This document shows positions 44,324-53,753 of a stretch of DNA of 64,000 nucleotides, one piece after another (the first letter of the stretch is position 1; each line of letters begins with the position of its first letter). The notes beneath the pieces were generated by a model. The model was not told the origin of the DNA and did not search any database. It saw nothing but the letters and a program-made list of their open reading frames with translations. The DNA comes from an uncultured Bacilli bacterium (GTDB lineage Bacteria > Bacillota_I > Bacilli_A > RF39 > UBA660): positions 97,240 through 161,239 of the forward strand of contig CAKOOR010000002.1 of NCBI GenBank assembly GCA_934098505.1, given 5' to 3'. Position numbers and translations under genes: made by a program.

Positions 44324-45553
44324 TTAATTTCCTTTCCTAATTGTGTGTTTAATTTTCTTTAAAATATTAAACAAGGTATTAACAGGACTTAAAGATAATT
44401 CATAAGCACCAAGAAGTTCTTCGACATAGCCGCCGAAGCCTTTTTTAAATTCGTAAACACCACGGTCTTTACCATTAGGATTAAATACATCTTGAATACC
44501 AAAGAAGTTATATCTCTTATAATTATGGTCTGCAGCATATTTAATTATTTCCCATTGTAGGCGATATTGACCACAAAACTGCATATACTCGGCATAAGAA
44601 CCACTAAATAAATAAATGATTTCATCACCATATAATATGAACATAGCAGCTGATAAAGGAATAATTTCGCCTTTTTCTTGCCTTAAATTTTTCGCCTCTT
44701 GTATCTTTTTATTATTATTTTCAATATCTTTTTTCATGACTTCTTTTTTCTTTAAGTTAGAATTAGAATCAGATAACTCTTCTAATTTAGAAGTCATTTC
44801 TTTATTAGAATCTTCTAATTTTTGAATATAATTCTTTAGATTAATTTCACATATTTTAAAAGTTACATCATCTTTAAAACAATCATACATTTCTTCATAA
44901 TATTTTAAAGATTTATCGGAAAATGATCTACGATCACAAGTATCACTGGTAATAGTTTTAAATTCTTTTAATTCATCTTTAGATAGTGTTCTAATATTTA
45001 AATCATATTTAGTTAAAGTTTTATTAATATTATTACGAGTACTACTACGAAAATCATTAAATAATTCTTTACTAGTTTTACCATTAATATCAAGACAATA
45101 AGTCCATTTAACTTGGCTACTTTGGGAATCTTTATAACCTAAAGTGTGTAGATAATCTATAATATCTCGGTTATCAAATTCATCAGTAATTTCCGCTTCC
45201 ATATTACGAGAAACAGCAGGTATATAAGGGTCAATTATTAATTTTAAGCCATTTCTTTCTTTTAGAAAGTTCTTAACACCATCAGTCATAAATCTAAGTA
45301 ATTCTTTATTATGATAATCAAGAATAAAGCCTTTATAAGCCTCATATGTTATTTTACCTAAGAATTTTTGTGGGGTTTCGGCGATAAGACTGGCTGCAAT
45401 AACTTTGCTATTTTCTTTAACTCCTACTAAATAAACCTTTGTTCCATCACATTCTAATTTCTTTTTCATCATTACAGTTTGAAAGAAATTTTTATTATTT
45501 TGTGTATCGACAAAATTTTGAAATTCCTGTTCTGTTAGTTCTGTAAATTTCAT
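44324..45553 (-). CDS. FemAB-family peptidoglycan bridge aminoacyltransferase
   Basis: FemX/A/B enzymes add amino acids from aminoacyl-tRNA to the peptidoglycan stem or bridge. This protein (about 409 residues) has the two GNAT-like domains. A charged coiled coil at about residues 240-300, including KMEEL/KKKE-type repeats, matches the Fem helical arm. C-terminal KRYNFFGIQDVFNPNGKDRG is characteristic. The start at 45553 follows GGGTGA. Which cross-bridge residue is added is not known. Confidence 0.88.
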   Translation of the reverse strand: MKFTELTEQEFQNFVDTQNNKNFFQTVMMKKKLECDGTKVYLVGVKENSKVIAASLIAETPQKFLGKITYEAYKGFILDYHNKELLRFMTDGVKNFLKERNGLKLIIDPYIPAVSRNMEAEITDEFDNRDIIDYLHTLGYKDSQSSQVKWTYCLDINGKTSKELFNDFRSSTRNNINKTLTKYDLNIRTLSKDELKEFKTITSDTCDRRSFSDKSLKYYEEMYDCFKDDVTFKICEINLKNYIQKLEDSNKEMTSKLEELSDSNSNLKKKEVMKKDIENNNKKIQEAKNLRQEKGEIIPLSAAMFILYGDEIIYLFSGSYAEYMQFCGQYRLQWEIIKYAADHNYKRYNFFGIQDVFNPNGKDRGVYEFKKGFGGYVEELLGAYELSLSPVNTLFNILKKIKHTIRKGN

Positions 45554-45637
45554 TGTATCACCCATTTATAAGTATAAACTAAAATTATAATATTTAATAG
45601 TTAAAAAGAAATAAATCTAATAAAAAGATACTTTTTA

Positions 45638-45653
45638 GGGAGTGGCGGGTGGG
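45638..45653 (+). promoter_or_regulatory. G-rich motif upstream of spoVT-like gene
   Basis: GGGAGTGGCGGGTGGG stands out in AT-rich DNA 80 bases before the next start codon. It is nearly identical to copies at 48342 and 54528, and the preceding GATACTTTT is shared with the copy at 54528. Confidence 0.55.
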
Positions 45654-45732
45654 AAGAAATAATAAGATTATAAATAAAAAAATAATGTTATAAATTTTAA
45701 AAAAAAGACAATAATAAACTTAGAGGTAAGAT

Positions 45733-46200
45733 ATGAACGGACAAATAAAAAGAATTGATGAATTAGGACGCATTGTAATTCCTAAAGATATAAGAAAAAG
45801 GCTTTCCATTAAGACTAATGATACTCTGGAAATAGGGATGGATGGCGATAAAATAGTTTTAAACAAAAGAATAGCTATCAAAGAGTATAATGATTATGTT
45901 AAGACTTTACTAACTATTTTAACTAATTATAGTGGGATTAAGTTTTTAGCGACTAATCGGGAAGATATTATTTTTAATAATACGGATATAGTTGGTTTTG
46001 AGGTTAAGAAGTATATTAATATGTCTTTATATGAAATGGATAAGGTTAAGGATGAGATATGTAGTGGTTGTGATATAAGACCGGTTATTATTGATAGTAA
46101 TGTGGAAGGGATTATTTTAGTTATAAATAGTGAATGTAATAAAGAAATTGGGAAAATTATTAATATTTTAGTTACTTCTAAACTTGATATTTCATGTTAA
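45733..46200 (+). CDS. spoVT: SpoVT/AbrB-type transcriptional regulator
   Basis: The N-terminal swapped-hairpin AbrB domain (IKRIDELGRIVIPKDIRKRL) is followed by a C-terminal domain of about 100 residues in the place of SpoVT's GAF domain, giving 155 residues. SpoVT is a forespore regulator that follows mfd in Bacillus. Here about 7 kb of accessory genes separate them. Other AbrB-GAF proteins are possible, so the symbol is provisional. Confidence 0.72.
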   Translation: MNGQIKRIDELGRIVIPKDIRKRLSIKTNDTLEIGMDGDKIVLNKRIAIKEYNDYVKTLLTILTNYSGIKFLATNREDIIFNNTDIVGFEVKKYINMSLYEMDKVKDEICSGCDIRPVIIDSNVEGIILVINSECNKEIGKIINILVTSKLDISC

Positions 46201-46233
46201 GAATTATATACTCGTATTATGACAGGAGATTTT

Positions 46234-47235
46234 ATGGATAATACGGGTTTTATTTTGACTTTTTTAAGGGATTTAGAGTGGGAAATGAAGAAAATTGGTT
46301 TAAGGTCGGCTATTTCTTTAAAGATTTTAAAAAAGGATATGTTTTTAGAAGATGGTAATACTTTAGGGGTAATGTTTGTTTCGGGCATACCTACTTATAT
46401 ATTAACATCTCAAGGGCGTATTAAGATTTTAGATGAGGCTTTTCGAGGGAAGAATATTGATTTAGATAAGAAGAATAATTATATTAATATGTTCTTTCAA
46501 AGATATGATTGTAGGCTTGCTCTTAATTTAAAGGGCTCAAGTATTTATAGTATAAAAAGGGTTCCTATGGTTGATAGGGAGTTAGATGATATTAGCTTAG
46601 TTAGAAATTTTGATAAGAAAGAAGAAAGTAGAAAAAGGTTATCTTTAGTAGCGGGTATTAATTTTAATGAGCAGGAAAGGTTAAAGATGGGATTGGAAGT
46701 TAAAAGGTTTGTAATGTATGAACTTGAATTTTTAAGGGGAACATATAATTCTCATGATGGTTTTTTAGGTATTGATAGTTATTATAAATCAGGTAAATTA
46801 TGTGAGGATATGGACGCTAATAAGGTTTATTTATGTGAAGATGATATAATTAATATTGGTAATTTAGTAGAAATGGCAATTGTTTATGTAGGCTTGCCTA
46901 GTACGAGTATTAGGGGTAATATAAGAGATTTTTGCTATACTTTATTATCGGGGTTGCAGTTATATCTTGATGATTTTAATATCTTAGCAACTAAAAAAGA
47001 TTTGTATAAGAGGCAACTAGATAAGTATCTGGCTTATTTTACTTTGGAGCCAAAAGAAGAAAGAGGTCTGGATTTTATTTACGATTATAATAAGACCTTC
47101 TTAAATGGAGTTGGGGTTTTAGAGATTGTTAAAGATGACCAAGTGCTTTATGGGATTAGTGATGATGGAAATATTAAGATTGATAAGTATAATGGATTGA
47201 GTTTGGAAAGAAAATTTGGTAAGAGGTGTGATTAA
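46234..47235 (+). CDS. Unrecognised protein after the SpoVT-like regulator
   Basis: This is a protein of about 333 residues without motifs I recognise, without a signal peptide or membrane segment, and predicted to be mixed alpha/beta. The start at 46234 follows AGGAG. The gene is purine-rich on the coding strand and starts 34 bases after the spoVT-like gene, so the two may be co-transcribed. A shared function is not demonstrated. Confidence 0.55.
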   Translation: MDNTGFILTFLRDLEWEMKKIGLRSAISLKILKKDMFLEDGNTLGVMFVSGIPTYILTSQGRIKILDEAFRGKNIDLDKKNNYINMFFQRYDCRLALNLKGSSIYSIKRVPMVDRELDDISLVRNFDKKEESRKRLSLVAGINFNEQERLKMGLEVKRFVMYELEFLRGTYNSHDGFLGIDSYYKSGKLCEDMDANKVYLCEDDIINIGNLVEMAIVYVGLPSTSIRGNIRDFCYTLLSGLQLYLDDFNILATKKDLYKRQLDKYLAYFTLEPKEERGLDFIYDYNKTFLNGVGVLEIVKDDQVLYGISDDGNIKIDKYNGLSLERKFGKRCD

Positions 47236-47580
47236 TGGTAGCGAGAGTATTTTAGTAGACAATTTTATTGGTTGTATCAAGATATAATTAGATACACAAT
47301 AGCAAAAATTTGAGCGAGGCTAGGTGAAATTTGGCTTCGCTCATTTTAAGTGTCAAAGAAAATTTATCGTAGTGCCAATTTTTGTATTTTGTAATATACA
47401 ATCATATTGCAATAGTAAATTAAAAGTAACGCATTTGTAGATAACTAAATAATATTTTAGCAAAGATTAGAAAAGTTTAGTAGAAGTGCATTTAGTGTAG
47501 ACTTTAAATTAATTGTATGCTATTTTAGTAGCACAAGTAGCAATTGATTATGATTATACAGCGTTATGGAGGTTTTTAAA
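47236..47580. other. Intergenic region with a terminator
   Basis: No gene is seen in this interval. Apart from the terminator at 47312-47346, it is AT-rich and contains a repeated TTTTAGTAG word (near 47250 and 47521) of unknown meaning. Confidence 0.4.
47312..47346 (+). terminator. Terminator of the spoVT-like transcript
   Basis: GAGCGAGGC pairs with GCTTCGCTC (one G-T pair), followed by ATTTT. The hairpin loop GAAATTTGG resembles the hairpin after dnaN. Confidence 0.65.
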
Positions 47581-48324
47581 ATGATGAATGATTTACTAAA
47601 ATTAAAAGAAGAAATAGAAATGGCGCGTAAATATGTTCCTTTAATTTTGAGCGATGATTGTGATGCGTGTATTGTAAGTGATGAGGAAGGGAAAACTGAT
47701 GAGGAAGGGAAAACGCTTTTAGAATATGCGAATATGGAAAGTACAAGTGAAATTGTTAGGCAATGTGAAGACCTTATGAAAGAAGCCGTAGTATTGTTTG
47801 GCAGAAATAATATTCCTTACGATATAATTGGGCTTACATCATATGCGGGGGTTTTGTGTACGCCTGAACTAGTTGAACTTTTAAAAAATAAATTAGAAGT
47901 ATTAGCGAATGAAGATGAATTTGCTTATTTCAATCAGATTATACTTAATAGTATCGGTACTAATATATCTTTAAAATATGTTCCTGTAGAATTTAGTATT
48001 GGTCCTTACGAAAGTGGTATTTTTACGCGTAATAAAGACTTTTTATGCTTAAGTGATTATTTAGGTCAAGATTATGCACCAAAGGTTAAGGAGATAACTG
48101 ATATTCAAAATTTGGTTGAAAAAAGAATTTTGGGGATTGTTGATTTTGAAAAATTCAGAACGGAAATTAGAAGTTTAGATTATGAATTTGGTGTTTGGAA
48201 TGATGGTGTTATTAAAGATTATGGTAATGATTATGCAAAGGCTTTGAAAAATGGGTTATTTGATACAAGACTTGAGATTATAGCGGATTTTAGACCATTG
48301 GAGTTAAAGAGAAAAATGAATTAA
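47581..48324 (+). CDS. Unrecognised acidic protein with a tandem duplication
   Basis: This soluble protein of about 247 residues is not in any family I recognise. Residues around 35-48 contain an in-frame duplication of DEEGKT, from a direct 18-base repeat at about 47688-47723. The start at 47581 has GGAGG eight bases upstream; the ATG at 47566 would place that site inside the gene. It is a single-gene unit between the spoVT-like transcript and the metG T-box. Confidence 0.5.
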   Translation: MMNDLLKLKEEIEMARKYVPLILSDDCDACIVSDEEGKTDEEGKTLLEYANMESTSEIVRQCEDLMKEAVVLFGRNNIPYDIIGLTSYAGVLCTPELVELLKNKLEVLANEDEFAYFNQIILNSIGTNISLKYVPVEFSIGPYESGIFTRNKDFLCLSDYLGQDYAPKVKEITDIQNLVEKRILGIVDFEKFRTEIRSLDYEFGVWNDGVIKDYGNDYAKALKNGLFDTRLEIIADFRPLELKRKMN

Positions 48325-48341
48325 AATATTAGCCTATCTAT

Positions 48342-48356
48342 GGAGTGGTGGGTGGG
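48342..48356 (+). promoter_or_regulatory. G-rich motif upstream of the metG leader
   Basis: GGAGTGGTGGGTGGG, followed by AAGTAAT, is a copy of the G-rich motif upstream of rpmH, spoVT and yabP. It lies about 60 bases before the metG -10 element. Confidence 0.55.
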
Positions 48357-48416
48357 AAGTAATCAATAATTCATATAGATAAATAAAAAATAAGTAACAA
48401 ATAAAAGAAAATGTGC

Positions 48417-48632
48417 TATACTATGAGTAATTAACAAGGAACAAATGGGTACCTAAGCGTCTTCGAAAAGAGAGCCTTTTAGTTGGTGAAAGATAGGCAA
48501 GATTAATAGGGAGTATGGATTTGGGAGTTAAATCGTTTAATCGCGTTAAGATAAGAGTGTATGTTAAGTCATAAAATAAGGTGGTACCGCGGTAATTCGT
48601 CCTTATATTTATGGCTTTTTTATATTCTTAGG
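48417..48632 (+). promoter_or_regulatory. T-box leader of metG with TATACT promoter
   Basis: After a TATACT -10 element (48417-48422) comes a leader of about 200 nt with the T-box sequence AAGGTGGTACCGCGGT (about 48578-48593). It is enclosed by an antiterminator stem (ATAAGG with CCTTAT). An ATG at 48515 is placed where the methionine specifier would be, and the TGGT bulge fits an ACCA-ended tRNA. Uncharged tRNA-Met should allow read-through into metG. Confidence 0.88.
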
Positions 48633-48667
48633 GATTAAATGATAAAGGTAAGAAAGGTATGATAATT

Positions 48668-50203
48668 ATGGAAAAGAAGAGATTTTATATTAGTACAGCT
48701 ATTGCTTATACTTCAGGTAAACCACATATTGGTAATACTTACGAGATTGTTTTAGCCGATGCGATAGCAAGATTTAAAAGATTAGAAGGATACGATGTTT
48801 ATTTTCAAACAGGTACTGATGAACATGGGGAGAAAATAGAGTTAAAAGCCAAGGAAGCAGGTATTACTCCTCAAGAATTTGTAGATAATGTATCAGGAGA
48901 AATTAAAAATATTTGGGATACAATGAATACCAGTTATGATAAGTTTGTAAGAACTACCGATAAACATCATGAAGAAGTAGTCCAAAGAATATTTAAGAAA
49001 ATGTATGATAAAGGGGATATTTATAAGGGTGAATATAGTGGTCTATATTGTACACCTTGTGAATCTTTCTGGACGGAAAGTCAGTTAGTTGATGGTAAAT
49101 GCCCTGATTGTGGTAGAGATGTTGAAGAGAAAAAAGAAGAAGCATACTTTTTTAAATTATCTAAATATCAAGATAAGTTAATTGAATATATTGAATCCCA
49201 TCCAGATTTTATTCTTCCAGCTGCGCGTAAAAATGAAATGATTAATAATTTTATTAAACCTGGTTTACAAGATTTATGTGTTTCGCGTTCAACTTTTAGC
49301 TGGGGAATTCCGGTAACTTTTGATCCTAAACATGTTGTTTATGTATGGCTTGATGCTTTAACTAACTATATTACTAATATTGGTTATGATATTGATGGTG
49401 GTAATGAAGATTTTAAGAAATGGTGGCCAGCTGACTTACATTTAATTGGTAAAGATATTATTAGATTTCATACTATTTATTGGCCTTGTTTCTTAATGAG
49501 TTTAGATTTACCATTACCAAAACGAGTATTTGGACACCCTTGGTTAATCATGGCTGATGGCAAGATGAGTAAGTCAAAAGGAAATGTTGTTTATGCTGAT
49601 GATTTAGTTAAAAAATATGGTGTGGATGCAGTTAGATATTATTTTTTACATGAAATACCTTTTAGTGCGGATGGGGTATATAGTGAAGATTTATTAGTCG
49701 AAAGAATTAATAGTGATTTAGTAAATATTTTAGGTAATTTAGTTAATCGTACTGTTAGTATGGCTTATAAATACTTTGATGGGGTTATAAGTAATCCTTG
49801 TGTTAGAGAAAGTATTGATGATGAACTAATTAATATGAGTGAAAATCTTTATAATAATGTTAAGATTAAAATGGATAGTTTACATATTGGGGAGGCTATT
49901 GATGAAATATTTAATGTTTTAAAAAGATGTAATAAATATATTGATGAGACAACTCCTTGGGTTTTAGCGAAAGATGAGGCAAAGAAAGATAGATTGGCGA
50001 CAGTTTTATATAACTTGTTAGAAAGTATTAGAGTTTGTAGTATTCTTCTTGGAGCTTATTTACCTGATACTAGTGCTAAGATTTTAAAACAATTAAATAC
50101 GGAGCAAACAAGCGTTGAAAGTACCTTACATTTTGGAGCTTTAGAAACTGGTAAGACTTTAGGTGAACCTGAACATTTATTTGCTAGAATTGAGGTTAAA
50201 TAG
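48668..50203 (+). CDS. metG: Methionyl-tRNA synthetase, short form
   Basis: MetRS charges tRNA-Met. HIGH motif is KPHIGNTYE, the zinc knuckle is CTPCESFW plus CPDCGRD, and KMSKS is DGKMSKSKGN. The protein (511 residues) lacks the C-terminal EMAP-like tRNA-binding domain present in Bacillus MetRS. The start at 48668 is preferred to the ATG at 48659. Its stop abuts tatD. Confidence 0.95.
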   Translation: MEKKRFYISTAIAYTSGKPHIGNTYEIVLADAIARFKRLEGYDVYFQTGTDEHGEKIELKAKEAGITPQEFVDNVSGEIKNIWDTMNTSYDKFVRTTDKHHEEVVQRIFKKMYDKGDIYKGEYSGLYCTPCESFWTESQLVDGKCPDCGRDVEEKKEEAYFFKLSKYQDKLIEYIESHPDFILPAARKNEMINNFIKPGLQDLCVSRSTFSWGIPVTFDPKHVVYVWLDALTNYITNIGYDIDGGNEDFKKWWPADLHLIGKDIIRFHTIYWPCFLMSLDLPLPKRVFGHPWLIMADGKMSKSKGNVVYADDLVKKYGVDAVRYYFLHEIPFSADGVYSEDLLVERINSDLVNILGNLVNRTVSMAYKYFDGVISNPCVRESIDDELINMSENLYNNVKIKMDSLHIGEAIDEIFNVLKRCNKYIDETTPWVLAKDEAKKDRLATVLYNLLESIRVCSILLGAYLPDTSAKILKQLNTEQTSVESTLHFGALETGKTLGEPEHLFARIEVK

Positions 50204-50941
50204 ATGTTTTGTGATACTCATTGTCATATTTTAAGTGAATATTATGAGGATATTGAAAGTGTTTTAAAAGAGGCAAAAGAAGCAGGAGTTTCTAGGGTAA
50301 TTAATGCCGCTTACAATTTAGAAAGTAGTAAAGAAGTAATGGCGCTAGTGAAAAAACATCCAGAAATGTATGGCGTAGTTGGCTTGCACCCTGAAAATAT
50401 AGAGGAAGATTTTGACTATACTATTTTTAATAGTTTAGATAAAAAAATAGTAGGAATTGGAGAGATTGGCCTAGATTATCACTATACTAAGGATAATAAA
50501 GATAAACAGATAGAAATATTTGATCGCCAATTAGATATTGCTGAAAAATTAAACTTACCAGTAGTTATCCATAGTCGTGAGGCAGCGGGTGATACTTTAG
50601 AAATATTAAAAAGACACCATAATTTTGGCGTTATTCATTCCTTTAGTGGTAGTTTAGAAATGGCTAAGGAATATATTAAGTTAGGCTTTGTTTTAGGGAT
50701 TAATGGGGTAGTTACTTTTAAAAATTGTAATCTAAGTGATACTCTAAAAAATATAGATGTAAATAGTATTATTTTAGAAACAGATAGTCCTTATCTTACA
50801 CCTGTGCCTTTTAGAGGAACGCAAAATAATCCAGCAAAAATGATGAATACAGCGAAGTTTGTCGCTGATATTTATGGAGTTTCTTTAAGCGAGTTAGCAA
50901 AAATTACCAATCAAAACATCAAGAGAATTTTTGACATTTAA
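50204..50941 (+). CDS. tatD: TatD-family metal-dependent deoxyribonuclease
   Basis: This TIM-barrel hydrolase has metal-binding DTHCHI, GEIGLDYH, VIHSREA and ETDSPYLTP. TatD proteins act as 3'-5' exonucleases. It follows metG without a gap, matching metS-yabD in Bacillus. The final bases overlap the possible promoter of the next gene. Confidence 0.93.
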   Translation: MFCDTHCHILSEYYEDIESVLKEAKEAGVSRVINAAYNLESSKEVMALVKKHPEMYGVVGLHPENIEEDFDYTIFNSLDKKIVGIGEIGLDYHYTKDNKDKQIEIFDRQLDIAEKLNLPVVIHSREAAGDTLEILKRHHNFGVIHSFSGSLEMAKEYIKLGFVLGINGVVTFKNCNLSDTLKNIDVNSIILETDSPYLTPVPFRGTQNNPAKMMNTAKFVADIYGVSLSELAKITNQNIKRIFDI

Positions 50942-50981
50942 GATATGCTATGATAGACTTTTAGCAGGTGGTGTTTTAAGT

Positions 50982-51509
50982 TTGAAAATATTTTTACGAG
51001 GAATACAAGGTTTTATGGTAATAGGTATTGCTATGTTACTTGGTTCTTCTAGTGGAATAAATTATTATAATAACACAAGTAATTCTAACCTTGATTTTAC
51101 CTTGGATTTAAATGCAATGGCAATGAAGTTAGAAAATGATATTAAAAATGATATTTATAGTGCTAAAGATACTTATACTGGTTATTTAACAGGATATGGT
51201 GCTGATTGTCCTTTATGCAGTGGACATCTGGCTTGTATGAGTAATTTAGATGTTTTAAATGGTAATGTTACTTACGAGGATAAAATTTATGGGAAAGTAA
51301 ATATCGTTGCTTCCTCGAAGACTTTACCTTGTGGGACTATTATTCGAATTAATGAACATAAATTGCATAGTGAACCTATGTATGCAATAGTTCTTGATAG
51401 AGGTGTTAGTAAATATAATTTAGACTTATTAACTGTCAGTGAGGATTATGCTTATAAGAATGTTGGTAGGTCTATGGTATCTTATGATGTCTTAAGAAAA
51501 GGCTGGTAA
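50982..51509 (+). CDS. Secreted or anchored 3D-domain protein
   Basis: An N-terminal hydrophobic segment (IQGFMVIGIAMLLG) is followed by a 3D domain: GYGADCPLCSGHL, LPCGTIIRI and AIVLDRGVSKYNLDLL, whose three aspartates give the name. Such domains occur in YabE/YocH-like cell-wall lytic proteins. It replaces the longer yabE of Bacillus and has no G5 domain. Start is uncertain; TTG 50982 behind GGTGG is my choice. Confidence 0.75.
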   Translation: MKIFLRGIQGFMVIGIAMLLGSSSGINYYNNTSNSNLDFTLDLNAMAMKLENDIKNDIYSAKDTYTGYLTGYGADCPLCSGHLACMSNLDVLNGNVTYEDKIYGKVNIVASSKTLPCGTIIRINEHKLHSEPMYAIVLDRGVSKYNLDLLTVSEDYAYKNVGRSMVSYDVLRKGW

Positions 51510-51524
51510 GATACCTTTTTTTAT
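51496..51524 (+). terminator. Short terminator at the 3D-domain gene end
   Basis: GGTA pairs with TACC, or AAAGG with CCTTT, around the TAA stop, followed by seven T. The stem is short, so strength is uncertain. Confidence 0.5.
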
Positions 51525-51605
51525 TTAGAATTTTAAGGTATAATGGACTGGAAATTAATTTGTTTATTGAAATTTTATTTTTAAGAAAGAAGATGAAGCT
51601 AGTAA

Positions 51606-52382
51606 ATGGAAAATTTTAAGTTTAAAAAGAATTTAGGTCAGAATTTTTTACAAGATGAAAAGGTGCTACAAAGGATAGTTGATAGTATTGAGTGTTCTAA
51701 AGATGACTGTATTGTTGAAATTGGCCCTGGACATGGGGCTTTAACTAAATATTTAGTTAAATATAATTGTCCTGTTATAGCGTTTGAAATAGATAAGGAA
51801 GTTAAACCAGTTTTAGATAAGATAAATACTGATAATTTAAGAGTAATTTATGAAGATTTTATGAAAGTAAATGTTAAGGAGTATTTACCTGATAATTATA
51901 AAAATTTATATATTATTGCCAATATTCCTTATTATATAACAACCCCAATATTAGAAAAGATTATCGCTGAAAATTTAGATGAAAAGTCTTGTACTTTAAT
52001 GGTTCAAAAAGAAGTTGCTGATCGTTTTAGTGCTAAGTGCGGTAGCAAGGAATATGGCTCCGTAACAGTTTATTTAGATTATTATTATGATATAAAGAAG
52101 TTATTTGAAGTACCAAGAAAGGCTTTTTATCCCGTACCTAATGTTGATAGTGCTATAATTAAGTTAGTACGAAAAGAGGATAAACCTAAGTTAGATGAGG
52201 ATAAGTTTTTTAAGTTTGTCAAAAGTGCTTTTCAATTTAAGAGAAAAAATCTGCGTAATAATTTAAAAAATTATGACCTAGAAAAAATCAATAATGTTTT
52301 GGTTAAATATAATCATAATCTTCAAAATAGAGCCGAAGAAATAAGTTTAAATGAGTTTATAGATATTTATAAAAATTTATAG
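51606..52382 (+). CDS. rsmA: 16S rRNA dimethyladenosine transferase
   Basis: RsmA (KsgA) dimethylates A1518 and A1519 of 16S rRNA. It shows KNLGQNFLQD, the SAM motif VEIGPGHGALT, and the catalytic NIPYYITTPIL. It is 258 residues. The rnmV gene that normally precedes it in Bacillus is absent. Confidence 0.96.
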   Translation: MENFKFKKNLGQNFLQDEKVLQRIVDSIECSKDDCIVEIGPGHGALTKYLVKYNCPVIAFEIDKEVKPVLDKINTDNLRVIYEDFMKVNVKEYLPDNYKNLYIIANIPYYITTPILEKIIAENLDEKSCTLMVQKEVADRFSAKCGSKEYGSVTVYLDYYYDIKKLFEVPRKAFYPVPNVDSAIIKLVRKEDKPKLDEDKFFKFVKSAFQFKRKNLRNNLKNYDLEKINNVLVKYNHNLQNRAEEISLNEFIDIYKNL

Positions 52383-52399
52383 AAAAATAGGTTCTTACT

Positions 52400-52455
52400 A
52401 AAAGTCGTTAGAAAAAGGTGCAGATTTGTATAAAAAGTCGTTGGAAAAAGGTGCA
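52400..52455 (+). repeat. Two copies of a 23-bp direct repeat
   Basis: A 23-base unit (AAAAGTCGTT, then G or A, then GAAAAAGGTGCA) occurs at 52400-52422 and 52433-52455, 33 bases apart. It lies between rsmA and the DUF4143 remnant. Confidence 0.7.
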
Positions 52456-52907
52456 AAAGTCTTAAAAAAGCCAAATCTAGAGATTATGAACTACCACTTG
52501 CGGCTTATAAAGAAGATGATACCTTTAAATTGTTTATTAATGATATTGGTCTACTAAATTTTATGTTAAAAATAAGATTAGCCGATATTTTAGATGATGA
52601 TTTGTCTTTATTTAAAGTGGCTTTTGTTGAAAATTATGTGGCTAGTCAGTTGGCTGCCAATGATATTGATTTATATTATTGGTTAAGTGATGGTATTGCT
52701 GAAATTGATTTTCTACTGTATAACGATGATGGAATTATTCCAATTGAAGTTAAGGCTGCTAATAACACCCAATCTAAGAGTTTAAAGACATATATGGAAA
52801 AATTTAAACCTAATTATGCTATTAGAATAAGTACCAAAAATTTTGGCTATAATGCAGAAACTAAAATAAAATATATTCCATTATATGCAATTTTCTGTAT
52901 AAAATAA
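52456..52907 (+). pseudogene. 3' remnant of a DUF4143 ATPase
   Basis: The frame encodes the C-terminal DUF4143 domain of the AAA/DUF4143 ATPase family: RDYELPLAAYKEDDTFKLF, INDIGLL, VENYVASQL and FLLYNDDGIIPIEVKAAN. The AAA module with Walker motifs (about 280 residues) is missing, and the homology runs upstream of the first ATG (52530) into the repeat region. It is therefore a truncated gene rather than a small intact one. Confidence 0.75.
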
Positions 52908-52973
52908 TTTTTTAGAATTACATTTGTAGTTCTTTTTTTCTTGGCTAAATAATACTATTTAATGGTGATATTC

Positions 52974-53753
52974 GTGATAAAAAAAGGAGATTATATTACT
53001 AGAAATAGTTATGGTAATGATACTGTTTTTTTAGTGTTAAATATTCGAGGGGATACAGTTTATTTAAAAGGGGTGTATGCTAGACTTTATGCGGATAGTC
53101 CTGTAGATGATTGTGTATGTGTTGATAAGAGTACCGTTGAGGATGATTTTCGTCCCAGTAATTTTATTGATGAAGTAAAAAGTGAAGATAGAAGTAATTT
53201 CTTTTATTTACCAGCGCGTATTTTGCACTTGGACGGCGATAGCCAGTATTTAAAACGATGTATGGATTATTATAGACAAAATAAAGTATTTGCTATTGGA
53301 AGAAAAATTGATGAAGATACGGTAAGTGATGATATCATTTCTTATTTAAAAGATGCTAAACCAGATATAGTGATTATTACAGGACATGATGCTTATATGA
53401 AGAAAAAGGGCGATAAAAAAGATTTAAGAAATTATAAAAATTCTTTAAATTTTGTTAAAGCCGTAAAAAATGCTAGAAAATACGAAAGTTCCCATGAAAA
53501 GTTAATTATTATAGCGGGGGCTTGTCAAAGTAATTATGAAGAACTTATAAAAGCTGGGGCAAATTTTGCTAGTAGTCCGAAACGCGTAAATATTCATGCT
53601 TTAGATCCAGCAATTATCGCTTGTAATGTGGCTTTAACCGAGAAAAGTAAAGAAATTAATTTGATTGAACTTTTAGAAAAAACAAAGAATGGAGAGATGG
53701 GGATGGGTGGTATTATTTGTAATGGCATGATGTATGTGGGGTATCCAAGATGA
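52974..53753 (+). CDS. yabG: Sporulation-specific protease YabG
   Basis: YabG is a mother-cell cysteine protease that processes spore coat proteins. The start MIKKGDYITRNSYGNDTVFL and internal VIITGHDAYMKKK and ACQSNYEEL match the family. The protein is about 259 residues. I prefer the GTG at 52974, behind GGTGAT, over the ATG at 52962. The ksgA-yabG-veg order is conserved. Confidence 0.88.
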   Translation: MIKKGDYITRNSYGNDTVFLVLNIRGDTVYLKGVYARLYADSPVDDCVCVDKSTVEDDFRPSNFIDEVKSEDRSNFFYLPARILHLDGDSQYLKRCMDYYRQNKVFAIGRKIDEDTVSDDIISYLKDAKPDIVIITGHDAYMKKKGDKKDLRNYKNSLNFVKAVKNARKYESSHEKLIIIAGACQSNYEELIKAGANFASSPKRVNIHALDPAIIACNVALTEKSKEINLIELLEKTKNGEMGMGGIICNGMMYVGYPR

